Assembly: GCA_017309115.1 (NCBI GenBank)
Contig: JAFLEF010000011.1
Coordinates: forward strand, 1 to 64,000
Direction of reading: 5' to 3'
Length of the DNA stretch: 64,000 nt
Origin: Verrucomicrobiota bacterium
Lineage (GTDB): Bacteria > Verrucomicrobiota > Verrucomicrobiia > Limisphaerales > UBA9464
Of this stretch, positions 28,244 to 36,752 are shown piece by piece (the first letter of the stretch is position 1; every line of letters begins with the position of its first letter). Under the pieces are notes generated by a model, which was not told the origin of the DNA, did no database searches, and saw only the letters and a list, made by a program, of their open reading frames with translations. The translations under genes and the position numbers were made by a program.

Positions 28244-29613
28244 GGTTTGGTCATCAGGGCGTCCGCATTGGCTGCGGCGTGTCCTCTGGACTCGTTGACA
28301 AACAGGGTCAGGAACCAACCCACCGCCAGGAATCCCGTCAGGACCCACAGGGCGGAAGGAGTGCCGTGCACGTCTTTGATCCAGGCGAAGGGAAAGGTCA
28401 TGATCGCCGCGAGTTTGAAGACCATGCCCCACAGGCCAAAGGTTTCGGCTGACTTACCCGCGGGCGCGAGATAACTGACAAACGCCCGGTTGGACGAACC
28501 CAACGAACCCAGGCCGAATCCGAGCAGATTGCCAATGACCCACAGCGGCCACACCGGGTAGGGGGTTGATCCGGGAATCCGGGCGTTCTGCTCATGCCCT
28601 CGCGCGTAAAGCGCGAACACGGCGGCAGTCATCATCCACAAGGTCAGAAAAAACAGCGTCGAACGGCGGTGCCCGAACCGATCCTGATACAAGGTCGGAA
28701 GCACGGTTCCAATAATGCCCGACACCGTGATCACCGCGACGAAGAGGACCAAGTTGACCTGAGAGAAGCCGAATTCCGCCGCCAGTTTGCTGGCGAAGAA
28801 AATGACCACGCTCATGCCGGTGGCATAGAAGAGTGAGGCCATCAGCAGCAGGGCCAGATCCCGGTAGCGGCTGATTTCCCGGGCTGATTCCGCCAATCGG
28901 ATAAAGCCGATAGTCCAGAGGTTGTGTCCGGAGTGGGTTTTGTGAGGAATTTCCGGTTCGCGCAACCACAGCAGCGTGGGCACGAGAAAAACCAGGAACC
29001 AGAGTCCGGCGAACACGAAGAAGGGTCGCCATTGGTCCGGCGAAGCCCGCTTTGCCAACAACATGGCGGCGGCGGTTAGAATCAGCAGCAACAGCGCGGC
29101 GCCGTAGGAGCAGGCCCAAGAGAACCCGCTGACCCGACCCACCTTTTCGGAGGCCGCGAGATTTGGCAGAAAACTGGCCAGGAAGTTTTCCCCGACGGAG
29201 AAGGCGAAGTTCGCCGGGATGTAGAGCAACACCGCCAGCCAGATCTGGCCCGGTTGAATCAGGGCCAAGCCGCAGGTGAACACGCCACAAACGATCCCGG
29301 TACTGATCAGTCCACGTTTCTTCCAGGCCCGTTCGTCCGCCATGGCGCCGGCCAGCGGGGACAGCAGTGCACACAGCAACATGCTGGCTCCGTAGGTCAG
29401 GGCCCAGAGTCGATCGTCAATAGCCGGATTTCGGACCACGACTTCCGAGAAGAAGATCGAAAACAACAGCGTGTTGATGATCAGCGTGAAGGACTGATTC
29501 GCGACGTCGAACGAGATCCACGACCAGAGCTGTTGCTGACCGGGGAGTCCGGCGAGCGGGTAGAAGCGGCGCAGGTTCAAAGGCGGGCGGTTGTTTTCGA
29601 AGAGGGTTGCCAT
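28231..29613 (-). CDS. MFS transporter, UMF1/Atg22-like
   Basis: The 460-residue membrane protein has about 12 helices. The N-terminal SWISFDVANQSFTLIINTLLF resembles the 'DWAxSxF' start of UMF1/Atg22-type major facilitators, and PLAGAMADERAWKKR and YQDRFGHRRS are the cytoplasmic loop motifs. Family members are assigned to efflux of amino acids or small solutes, mostly by homology. The last few codons overlap a heptamer repeat. Confidence 0.85.
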   Translation of the reverse strand: MATLFENNRPPLNLRRFYPLAGLPGQQQLWSWISFDVANQSFTLIINTLLFSIFFSEVVVRNPAIDDRLWALTYGASMLLCALLSPLAGAMADERAWKKRGLISTGIVCGVFTCGLALIQPGQIWLAVLLYIPANFAFSVGENFLASFLPNLAASEKVGRVSGFSWACSYGAALLLLILTAAAMLLAKRASPDQWRPFFVFAGLWFLVFLVPTLLWLREPEIPHKTHSGHNLWTIGFIRLAESAREISRYRDLALLLMASLFYATGMSVVIFFASKLAAEFGFSQVNLVLFVAVITVSGIIGTVLPTLYQDRFGHRRSTLFFLTLWMMTAAVFALYARGHEQNARIPGSTPYPVWPLWVIGNLLGFGLGSLGSSNRAFVSYLAPAGKSAETFGLWGMVFKLAAIMTFPFAWIKDVHGTPSALWVLTGFLAVGWFLTLFVNESRGHAAANADALMTKPVES

Positions 29614-29728
29614 TCAGGCCCGGAATGCACGTCTCTTTCTGGGTACGTTCCGGAACGTTGGAAGGTGCGCGCAAGCTTGTCCGCGTTCCTCAATTTGGCG
29701 TTCATCAGCGGATGGTTGCTCTGTTGTC

Positions 29729-30229
29729 ATGAACGCGCGTCCCTTTCGACTCAGTCCCCGGCATCGGCGAATCGTTTATGCGGTCTTCGCGGTGCTTTTC
29801 GTCAGTGGCTTTTCCTGGTGGTTCGCGGATGAAGCTCAGGAGGAGAGCCCGGCGCCGGTGGCGTGGGCGGAGGCCGCCAAGCCGGTGTTAATTCGAATAC
29901 ACGGAGCGGCGGCGTTCGCGTTCCTGGTGGTGTTGGGCACCGTCTTGGCGGTCCACGCGCAGCGGGCCTGGAAGGCGGGGGTCAATCACCGGACGGGCTT
30001 GTTGCTCGGCGGTTGGTTTGGAGTGCAGGCGGTGACGGGCTACGGCTTGCTTTATTTGGTCGCCGCTCAAGCGCGGGATTGGACGGGGACGGTTCACGTG
30101 ACCTTGGGTCTGTTGGCCCCAGTCATGCTCGCGGTTCACGTGGTGCGGGGGAAGATCTTGGCCCGACGGCGAAATCCGGAGGTCACTCGGAGTGGTCCAG
30201 AGGAAAAAGTCGCCCGCAGCTCAAATTGA
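29729..30229 (+). CDS. Small membrane protein, DUF4405-like
   Basis: From the ATG at 29729 the product has 166 residues. There are four hydrophobic helices, with histidines inside or next to them (RIHGAAAFAFLV, VNHRTGLLLGGWF, WTGTVHVTLGLL, AVHVVRGKIL). Such a pattern is seen in b-type cytochrome-like membrane proteins, so heme binding is possible. The frame is open upstream, but the earlier part has no membrane or signal features. It is divergent from the MFS carrier. Confidence 0.7.
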   Translation: MNARPFRLSPRHRRIVYAVFAVLFVSGFSWWFADEAQEESPAPVAWAEAAKPVLIRIHGAAAFAFLVVLGTVLAVHAQRAWKAGVNHRTGLLLGGWFGVQAVTGYGLLYLVAAQARDWTGTVHVTLGLLAPVMLAVHVVRGKILARRRNPEVTRSGPEEKVARSSN

Positions 30230-30374
30230 CAGGAGAGCCGCCAACGGGGAACGCTGCCGGAAGTTAGCTCGCCGTTTGAGGTGTTCCCCGTCGGGGGAAA
30301 CTTCTGCGAATTAACCCCGTGGCTGCCCGGCGGCCCAACGACCGTACCACTTTAAGTTTGATTGAGACGACACT

Positions 30375-30950
30375 ATGCGCACGAAAGCCAAAATGCTGCG
30401 GATCTTCCTGACGGAGTTGGCCAGGAATCCGCGTCAGATGGGCACGGTCTGGCCGAGTTCGCCAGCGCTGGCCCGTTCCATGGCGAGCTGGCTCCCAGCA
30501 AATTCAGATCTGTCCATTCTCGAGCTCGGGCCCGGCACGGGAACCGTGACGGAGGAATTGCTGGCGGCAGGCTTGCCGGAAGATCGCCTGGTCGCTGTGG
30601 AGAAGTCCGACGCCCTAGCCCGAACCCTTAAGCATCGCTTTCCCAAGGCTCGAATCCTGTCCGGCGACGCCTTGGAAATCGCCCAGTTGTTGCAGGGCGA
30701 GAAAGTGGGAGCGGTGATCTCGAGTTTGCCGTTAAAGGTGTTCTCAGCCGACCAAGTGCAACGTCTGGCCGAACAGATTCACGAGGTTCTGGTACCGGGA
30801 GCCCATTGGGTGCAGTTCAGCTACCAGTTGGTGAACGGCCACGCCCCGGCACCGTCCTTTCACTCGGTCGGATCCAAGATCGTCTGGCAGAATCTGCCTC
30901 CGGCCAAGGTCAGCGTGTACCGGGCCCGGTCGGGCGTACGCGGGCACTGA
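30375..30950 (+). CDS. SAM-dependent methyltransferase, phospholipid methyltransferase-like
   Basis: The 191-residue protein has motif I LELGPGTGTVTEELL and a downstream acidic VAVEKSDALARTL, and SSLPLKVFS in place of motif IV. The N-terminal FLTELARNPRQMGTVWPSSPALAR is characteristic of the PmtA/rRNA-adenine-methyltransferase-like group that methylates phosphatidylethanolamine, but this is a family-level inference. It is followed after 25 bp by the metallo-beta-lactamase-fold gene. Confidence 0.82.
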   Translation: MRTKAKMLRIFLTELARNPRQMGTVWPSSPALARSMASWLPANSDLSILELGPGTGTVTEELLAAGLPEDRLVAVEKSDALARTLKHRFPKARILSGDALEIAQLLQGEKVGAVISSLPLKVFSADQVQRLAEQIHEVLVPGAHWVQFSYQLVNGHAPAPSFHSVGSKIVWQNLPPAKVSVYRARSGVRGH

Positions 30951-30975
30951 GGCGAACCGGAGCCGAGGCGCCAGA

Positions 30976-32052
30976 ATGAAGACTTTCGCGGGAAACGGAG
31001 CGCGGCGGCGGGCGGTGCTGACGCTTCTGGGGGGCGTATTGGTGGCCACCGGACTTCAGGCGGGCGAGAAGGAGGGAACCTTCGACATTTACTGGATCGA
31101 TTCCCAGGGGGGTGGTTCGACGTTGATGGTCAGTCCGGGAAATGAGTCGGTGTTGATTGATGCGGGCAATCCGGGAGCACGCGATCCGGCTCGGATTCAC
31201 CGAGTGGCCACCGAGGTGGCGGGATTGCGGCAGATTGACCATTTGATCGTGACCCACCTGCATGTGGATCACTTTGGAGGCGCTTCGGAGTTGGCGCAGT
31301 TGATTCCGATTCAGCGGGTGTATGACAACGGAATTCCGGAGCGGGATCCCGATGGTCGCAACGACACCACTTGGCCATTGAAGGTGCGGGCGTATCGGGA
31401 GATGAAGGCGGGCGAACGGGTGGTGGTGAAACCTGGAGATCGGCGGCAGCTGCGCGGTGCTGCGGGAGGCGGGGCGCTGGTTCCCCGCTTCACCTTTGTT
31501 GCGGCCCGGCAGCAGGTGGCGTTGGCGCCGGAGGGTTCGGTGGGCCTAACCGAGTGTCGCGATCCTCAGCCCAAAGCTGCGGATCCGTCGGACAACGCCA
31601 ACTCGGTGGTGACCTTGGTGGAATTCGGAGACTTCCGGTTTTTCAATGGCGGTGATCTCACCTGGCAGGCGGAAACGCGGCTGGTGTGTCCAATTCGGCA
31701 GTTGGATTCCGTGGATGTGTTCCAGGTGAACCATCACGGAATGGACGTGAGCAACAATCCGCTCCTGCTACAGGCCCTCGCGCCCACGGTGGCCATTTTC
31801 AACAACGGACCTCGCAAGGGCTGCGCTCCAGCGGTCGTGGCGGCGTTGCATCAGATGCCTTCCTTGCAGGCGATCTACCAGGTGCATCGAAATCAGCAAA
31901 ATCCCGAAGTGAATGCCCCGCCGGACTACTGCGCGAACGATCGGGAAACTGGCGGCAACTACGTGAAGCTCAGCGTCGCTCCGGACGGGCGTTCCTACAC
32001 CGTGAGCGTTCCCTCCACCGGGCATCAGCGGACGTATCCGACCCGGTTTTGA
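30976..32052 (+). CDS. Exported metallo-beta-lactamase-fold hydrolase
   Basis: The 358-residue protein has a signal peptide (ending GLQAG, about residue 30). The metal site motif THLHVDHFGG lies near residues 93-102, followed by FFNGGDLTW and VNHHGMDVSNNP. This resembles the ComEC/Rec2-type hydrolase subfamily, but the protein lacks membrane segments. It is probably periplasmic, of unknown substrate. The stop is 10 bp from the convergent stop of the phospholipase gene. Confidence 0.85.
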   Translation: MKTFAGNGARRRAVLTLLGGVLVATGLQAGEKEGTFDIYWIDSQGGGSTLMVSPGNESVLIDAGNPGARDPARIHRVATEVAGLRQIDHLIVTHLHVDHFGGASELAQLIPIQRVYDNGIPERDPDGRNDTTWPLKVRAYREMKAGERVVVKPGDRRQLRGAAGGGALVPRFTFVAARQQVALAPEGSVGLTECRDPQPKAADPSDNANSVVTLVEFGDFRFFNGGDLTWQAETRLVCPIRQLDSVDVFQVNHHGMDVSNNPLLLQALAPTVAIFNNGPRKGCAPAVVAALHQMPSLQAIYQVHRNQQNPEVNAPPDYCANDRETGGNYVKLSVAPDGRSYTVSVPSTGHQRTYPTRF

Positions 32053-32062
32053 GAGGCCGAAA

Positions 32063-33292
32063 CTACCGCCAGAGCGAGAAGCCGGCGCGGAAGGCACTCG
32101 AACGGATGTTGTAATCGAGCAGCGTTTCGCCGTAGCCGGTGAAGTATTGCAAATCGAGATAGACCGCAATGCTGCCTCCGGCCAAGCGGTAGAGCGGATA
32201 GGTGAGATCCAGCTGGGTGCTGCCGTAATTGAAGCCGTCGCCGATGGTGCCGATGATCGAGAGTTGCGCGCCATCTGCCCAGCCCACCATCGCCCGAAGC
32301 TGAACGTGACCGTAATAATCGGCGATGTCGGGGTTGTCCTCCAGGCTGCCGATGTAGGTGTAAATCCGGGGAGCGAACCGGAAGTGAAACTTCTTCACGT
32401 CCCCGAAGTAAAAGGTCGGCATTACGTAGGCGACGTTCAGGGATCGGGATTCGGGACCGTCCTGGCCGTTGGAGGCGTGTTGGAATCCGCCTTGGGCATC
32501 CATGCCAAACCACGATGCCCACCGCCCTTGGTCGATGCGCGTGGTTTGGTAAAAGAACTCCGGCTTGTAGGCGGTGTCGTAGAAGGGGGCCGACTCGGCC
32601 GCCGTGTCCCACAGAGACGTTTGCGTGTAACCGAGATAGAGATTGGCGAGCTGGGGCACTTGACGCACGGCCCAGCCCGGGTCGTCTTCATCGGCGTTGA
32701 AGAGTCGGTACTTGAAGCTGATCTGGAACTTCACCTGGGGATCCTCCCAGCCCATGATGAAGTACAGCGGTTCATGCGGGAAGAAATGCTGCCGGAAGAA
32801 CTTCATCGCGTCCGACTCCTCTGGCGGCGGCTTGATACTGGGCCGGTTGGTGGACGGCGTGCTGGCCAGCGCGGGTCGGGAGGACGGTTCACCGGGCGTG
32901 GTCGAGATCAGATGGAGCGTCACCACCTGCTGCGGGAAGTCGGCCAGGGCCAGGGTGACCGAATCCCCGGGATGGTCCGGCAGGGCGACTTGGTAATCTC
33001 GGCGGGCGAATTGACCTGGTTCGAGTCGGATATCGGACGGTTCGGACGTGGCCCCGCGCTGAAGCATCAGGGAGCGCGAAACACCGCCGACCACCAGTTG
33101 GGCGGGGAGTTCGGCTGGAAACGAGACGGAGAGTGGAGCGCTGGACGAGTTCAGGGCAACGACGCCGACGCGGGCTTCGGCGGCATTCTGGGGCTCGGGG
33201 GACACCTGCAGGAGCAGGGGAGCCGACCACGCGGGGGTCCAGGCGGCCAGCCATCCGATCAGTCCTGCCATGATGATCCAAATGTTCCTCAC
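32063..33292 (-). CDS. pldA: Outer membrane phospholipase A (OMPLA-like)
   Basis: The 409-residue protein has a signal peptide (ending AWSA, residue 24), a roughly 120-residue beta domain, a Pro/Ser linker and an OMPLA barrel from about residue 165. The catalytic residues His272, Ser274 and Asn286 in FQHASNGQDG and SRSLN have the same spacing as His142/Ser144/Asn156 of the E. coli enzyme. The protein ends in SLWR, close to the aromatic C-terminus usual for outer-membrane barrels. The extra N-terminal domain makes it longer than E. coli OMPLA (289). Acts in the outer membrane on phospholipids. Confidence 0.9.
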   Translation of the reverse strand: MRNIWIIMAGLIGWLAAWTPAWSAPLLLQVSPEPQNAAEARVGVVALNSSSAPLSVSFPAELPAQLVVGGVSRSLMLQRGATSEPSDIRLEPGQFARRDYQVALPDHPGDSVTLALADFPQQVVTLHLISTTPGEPSSRPALASTPSTNRPSIKPPPEESDAMKFFRQHFFPHEPLYFIMGWEDPQVKFQISFKYRLFNADEDDPGWAVRQVPQLANLYLGYTQTSLWDTAAESAPFYDTAYKPEFFYQTTRIDQGRWASWFGMDAQGGFQHASNGQDGPESRSLNVAYVMPTFYFGDVKKFHFRFAPRIYTYIGSLEDNPDIADYYGHVQLRAMVGWADGAQLSIIGTIGDGFNYGSTQLDLTYPLYRLAGGSIAVYLDLQYFTGYGETLLDYNIRSSAFRAGFSLWR

Positions 33293-33371
33293 AGACCCAA
33301 GCCTTGCGGAATCCCCGGATTGTCGAAAGCCCGGAGTCGCCTGAAGACGTCGTTGTTTCTAGTCTTCGGGG

Positions 33372-33803
33372 GTGGTGACCGACGATGCGCCTCTTTCGCT
33401 GGCCCGCCGCCAGGACGAACTGGTGGCGGAGTTGCAGCGTTTACGGGATCCCCAGGCCCGCTTTGCGTGGGCGGTGGAACGGGCTCGGCGTCGGCCTCAT
33501 CTGCCTGACGACCTTCGCCGGGATGAGTACCGAGTGGAGGGATGTCAGGTCCGTCTGTGGTTCGTGCCGGAGTTTCGGGAGGGTCGTTGCGGGTTCCAGA
33601 CCGATTCCGACGCTGCCACGCTGCGGGCGATGAGTGGACTCCTCTGTGACCTGGCCCAAGGCGCCACGCCGGCGGAACTGGTGTCGTGGGAACCGGACTT
33701 CTTGGAGCGGCTGGGTCTTTTGCGTCAACTGGCCGACAGCCGCCGAGCGACGGTGGGACGGATCGGTGAGAAGATCCGCGCCTTCGCGGCGCAGTGGGTT
33801 TAG
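33372..33803 (+). CDS. sufE: SufE family Fe-S cluster assembly protein
   Basis: The 143-residue product shows the SufE fold: RQDELVAELQRLRDPQARFAW (in part), then DEYRVEGCQVRLWF with the sulfur-accepting Cys58, and a MSGLLCDLAQGATPAEL helix. SufE takes persulfide sulfur from the SufS cysteine desulfurase. No suf operon is adjacent. The GTG at 33372 or the next GTG at 33375 is the start. Confidence 0.93.
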   Translation: MVTDDAPLSLARRQDELVAELQRLRDPQARFAWAVERARRRPHLPDDLRRDEYRVEGCQVRLWFVPEFREGRCGFQTDSDAATLRAMSGLLCDLAQGATPAELVSWEPDFLERLGLLRQLADSRRATVGRIGEKIRAFAAQWV

Positions 33804-33811
33804 AGCCCTTC

Positions 33812-34699
33812 ATGGATTCTCCCGATCAACTTGTGCCATCTCCGTTGTCCTATCGGGATGCTCACAACCATCTGCAGGACGAACGTCTGGCGGGTCGGGT
33901 GGAGGAGTTGATGCGCGAGTGTCGGCGGGTGGGAGTGGTGCGAATAGTGGTCAATGGTTCCTGCGAAGATGACTGGCCGCAGGTGGCCGAGCTGGCCCGG
34001 CAGTATCCGGAAGTGCTCCCCAGTTTTGGATATCACCCTTGGTACCTGGCGGAAGCCTCCCCCACGTGGTTCGAGACTTGGCAGGACTATTTGGAGAAAA
34101 CCCCGGGGGCCGTGGTGGGGGAGATCGGGCTCGACCGCTGGATGTTGGAAAATCCCGAGCGGTGGCGGCGGTACCGCGGGGGCGCGGCGGCGTTTGTTGG
34201 GGAACCGCCCTCCGTGGAACTTCAGGAGGAAATGTTTGTCCGGCAGTGGCGGGTGGCGGCCGAGCGCAATCTGCCGGCCAGCGTGCACTGTCTGCGAGCT
34301 TTCGGCCGTTTGCAGGAGCTGATCGCCAGCGGGCCGCGTCCGGCGGTGGGATTTCTGCTCCACAGTTATGGGGGGCCGACGGAAATGGTGCCGGAGTGGG
34401 TGCGCTTGGGGGCGTACTTTGGATTTCCCGGAGCGTTTCTGGACGAACGAAAGCGCCGTCAGCAGGACGTGTTTCGCGCCATTCCCTGGGACCGGTTGCT
34501 CGTCGAAACCGATGCGCCGGATCAGCTGCCTCCCGCCTCGTTTCGTCCTCTGGAGTTGACCGGCCCCGGGGGTGAATCCTGGCAACATCCGGCGAATCTC
34601 CCGGCGGTTTATGCGGGCTTGGCCGGCGTGCTGGGGATCTCCCTGGAACGGCTGGTGGACTTGGTGGAAGAAAACTTCCGCCGCCTGTTTGGGGGATGA
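33812..34699 (+). CDS. TatD family hydrolase
   Basis: The ATG at 33812 gives 295 residues, beginning nine bases after the sufE stop. A GTG at 33794 would overlap sufE. Metal ligands are visible in DAHNHLQD, VVGEIGLDR, ASVHCLRAF, LLHSYGG and LVETDAPDQL. The family contains metal-dependent DNases and nucleases of the TIM-barrel type; a precise substrate cannot be given. Likely co-transcribed with sufE. Confidence 0.92.
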   Translation: MDSPDQLVPSPLSYRDAHNHLQDERLAGRVEELMRECRRVGVVRIVVNGSCEDDWPQVAELARQYPEVLPSFGYHPWYLAEASPTWFETWQDYLEKTPGAVVGEIGLDRWMLENPERWRRYRGGAAAFVGEPPSVELQEEMFVRQWRVAAERNLPASVHCLRAFGRLQELIASGPRPAVGFLLHSYGGPTEMVPEWVRLGAYFGFPGAFLDERKRRQQDVFRAIPWDRLLVETDAPDQLPPASFRPLELTGPGGESWQHPANLPAVYAGLAGVLGISLERLVDLVEENFRRLFGG

Positions 34700-34770
34700 A
34701 CTCCACTGGTTTCACCGTGTTCCGCCCCACCACTCTTGACAGGTGCCCGGCCGAGGAACACCACGAAAAC

Positions 34771-35529
34771 ATGATACTCCGATTTCGAACCCTGCCTTTC
34801 TTCGCTATTGCCACTGCCGCCGTCTGCCCGCTCGCGACGATGGGCGCGCTGCTCGTACCAGTCAGCGAAACCCACCATTCCCATGTCCAAGGTTTCGTTG
34901 AACTCTACGATCCGGCACAACTTCCCGACGACATTGTAATTATCGCCAGCGATTCGTTCTCCGGCTCTTTTCGGGGCTCTGCGTCCGCTTCCGATTGGGA
35001 TCGCTACGCATCCGTTTCCGCTGAGTCTTCCGGAGGCCGGAAGGTTACCTCCAACCGAATCGAACTGGAGCTGTGGAACTCGGTTTCCTATACGCAGCAG
35101 GGACATTTTCTGGAACTTCAGAGTCAATCGCTCAACGAGTATCGACTGACGTTCGAATTGACCCAGCCGTCGACCGTTCACCTCACGGGGTTCTTGGATT
35201 CAAATGGGCCCGGCCCGATTTCGACGGATGCCGAGATTCAACTGGCAGGGTGGCAATTGTCACTCGCACGCGACGGGGATTCCCTCACGTTCGGGACGAC
35301 GGTGCAGTTGGACGCAGGTCGCTACACCTTTGCCGCGACGTCCTCAGCGCTGTTGCCCAACGGGGAGTGCTGCTCCGAGGATGAGGAAGGTTACGCCCAA
35401 CTCCAAGTGGCCGCGGTGTTTGATGCGGGTTCGACGCAGTTACCCGAGCCGGCCCCAAAAGCAATCGGCCCGGCGGTTATGCTGGTTGCGCTGCTGAACT
35501 GGCGGCGCCGAATTCCGACGCGGCGGTAG
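34771..35529 (+). CDS. Secreted protein with PEP-CTERM-like tail
   Basis: From the ATG at 34771 the product has 252 residues, with signal peptide MILRFRTLPFFAIATAAVCP and a beta-rich body (HLTGFLDSNGPG, LDAGRYTFAAT). The end LPEPAPKAIGPAVML, LVALLNW and RRRIPTRR is PEP-CTERM-like: a Pro-Glu-Pro motif, hydrophobic helix and basic tail. The frame is open upstream, but has no better start. The 3' end overlaps a gene remnant on the other strand. Confidence 0.65.
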   Translation: MILRFRTLPFFAIATAAVCPLATMGALLVPVSETHHSHVQGFVELYDPAQLPDDIVIIASDSFSGSFRGSASASDWDRYASVSAESSGGRKVTSNRIELELWNSVSYTQQGHFLELQSQSLNEYRLTFELTQPSTVHLTGFLDSNGPGPISTDAEIQLAGWQLSLARDGDSLTFGTTVQLDAGRYTFAATSSALLPNGECCSEDEEGYAQLQVAAVFDAGSTQLPEPAPKAIGPAVMLVALLNWRRRIPTRR

Positions 35530-35776
35530 GAGACTTGTCCGATTTGGTCCAACGTTCGAGTCGCGCCGGCGCCTGCCGAGCCCTTTCGATGGCCTGTTCC
35601 TCCGTGAGCTTCTGCAAGGGGCTTTCCGGCGACAGGCGTCCGGGCTGGACGGTGACCGCCGGCGGAGGGCGGTAAAGCGTGCGCCGTCCGACGAAACGCA
35701 GGCTCTCCACTCGTTGGTCCTGGGCATTGATCTCGAGGACGGCGGCATCACCACCCCTGGGGTCGCGCCACTGGAC
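35477..35776 (-). pseudogene. C-terminal fragment of an unknown gene
   Basis: An open frame of 99 codons reads protein-like (VQWRDPRGGDAAVLEINAQD, then RVESLRFVGRRTLYRPP) but runs directly into a TAG at its upstream end and has no good start codon; only an internal GTG at 35710 is available. It appears to be the tail of a gene that lost its front. It overlaps the preceding gene's end by 53 bp. I do not recognise the family. Confidence 0.35.
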
Positions 35777-35834
35777 CTAAAATCGGGGGACCACGTTGAC
35801 TAGCCCATGCCCGAATAAAGCCGATTCTCTTCTT

Positions 35835-35954
35835 CTATAACAGCGCCCCCGGCAAGATCGCCTCGGAAAAAGCGGAGCGCAGTATAACTGGCCGCAGGCG
35901 CCTCCAAGGGTTCAGTAGGGCCACGAGGAAGGACGCATCAGCATAGTGCTTCAT
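35835..35954 (-). pseudogene. Truncated PIN-domain (VapC-like) toxin
   Basis: The ATG at 35954 overlaps the stop of the preceding small ORF in ATGA. The 39-residue product starts MKHYADASFLVALLNP, which is the typical first strand of PIN-domain ribonuclease toxins with the first catalytic Asp (residue 6). After NP the sequence no longer looks like a PIN domain and a TAG follows, so the remaining acidic catalytic residues are gone. I take it as the remnant of a toxin. Confidence 0.55.
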
Positions 35955-36190
35955 CCCCTCAGCTCCTGCCAAAGCCCGCTGCCATCCACGGCCGGCGCGC
36001 CCGCCGTCACCAACTGGCGAAGCTCGGCGTCCAGTTCCTCCGCTGTAAGGCGTTTCGGTTGACTTCGGGAGATCTCGATTTCCGGCGCGTCCGCCAAACG
36101 CAGACGCTGTCCCGGCTTCAGTTTGGACAAGAGCGAGGGCTTCCGAACCGAGTCCCGTTTCTTGATGGCGTTCTTCGTCGCTGACAACAC
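35951..36190 (-). CDS. Probable type II antitoxin, partner of a broken PIN toxin
   Basis: Starting at the GTG at 36190 gives 79 residues: a basic N-terminal half (ATKNAIKKRDSVRKPSLL, KPGQRLRL) and an acidic C-terminal half (LTAEELDAELRQLV), a common charge layout in antitoxins. The ORF overlaps the truncated PIN gene by ATGA, the usual antitoxin-toxin arrangement, which is the main reason for the call. A short hairpin CTGACA/TGTCAG (36181-36196) surrounds the start. The frame is open to 36250, so a longer start is possible. Confidence 0.5.
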   Translation of the reverse strand: MLSATKNAIKKRDSVRKPSLLSKLKPGQRLRLADAPEIEISRSQPKRLTAEELDAELRQLVTAGAPAVDGSGLWQELRG

Positions 36191-36212
36191 TGTCAGCCGT
36201 GGGGAAATCCCG

Positions 36213-36347
36213 TCAAGGCAGTGCTCCCAGCGTAAAGCGACACGCGCCACTACGATTCAGGTTCCACTCCTCACGGGTGACGTCATGGAGGTAAGCGGTG
36301 CTGCCATTGCCCCAGCGGTCACGAGCATTCAGATGGCGGCGAACAGC
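36213..36347 (-). pseudogene. Short C-terminal gene relic
   Basis: Forty-four codons between a TAG and a TGA read like the end of a globular protein: ARDRWGNGSTAYLHDV, then TREEWNLNRSG and ACRFTLGALP. It lies just upstream of the antitoxin ORF on the same strand. It has no start codon of its own and no recognised family. Confidence 0.3.
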
Positions 36348-36583
36348 CTACCCCAGCGACTCAGGATCAACTTCACGCGAAGAGCTTTGAGGAGCTGCCG
36401 AGGAATCTCGAGCCCGAAGCGGTTTCTTGACCGGGCCAACGAGGTCGGTTCGGCACACGGATATTCCAGGCGTCTTTCGTTCGGAGTACCGCCTTTAGGC
36501 GGCGGAGCGTCCGGTTGCTCTAGTGACCTAATCCGAACGAAGCAGTTGGAACCATGAATCAGCGCGAATGAACGGAGGTGAAC

Positions 36584-36616
36584 CGCAGATTAATCGCAGA
36601 TTGAACGCAGATTTTT
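36584..36616. repeat. Eleven-bp tandem repeat (CGCAGATTNNN)
   Basis: Three units, CGCAGATTAAT, CGCAGATTGAA and CGCAGATTTTT, follow one another exactly. The CGCAGATT core is constant and the last three bases vary. Confidence 0.7.
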
Positions 36617-36752
36617 CCGGCAGAAAGAAGGTCCCTTTTTGCTCCCCTACCGCCCATCGAGAACGTCCTCGACGCCGAACTCGCCAAAACCAAGAAAGGA
36701 AATCTGCGTGACTCAAGTTCCGCCCAGAGCGAGGCCATCCGCTGGCCTCAGC

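Larger units (their letters stand above)
36191..36752. other. Decayed intergenic region with short repeats
   Basis: Apart from the short relic at its left side I see no gene. CCGCCTTTAGGCGG at 36489-36502, preceded by GGAGTA, is a shortened relative of the 84-bp repeat at 19821. An 11-bp tandem repeat follows at 36584. The right end is open in several frames without protein-like composition. Confidence 0.5.
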
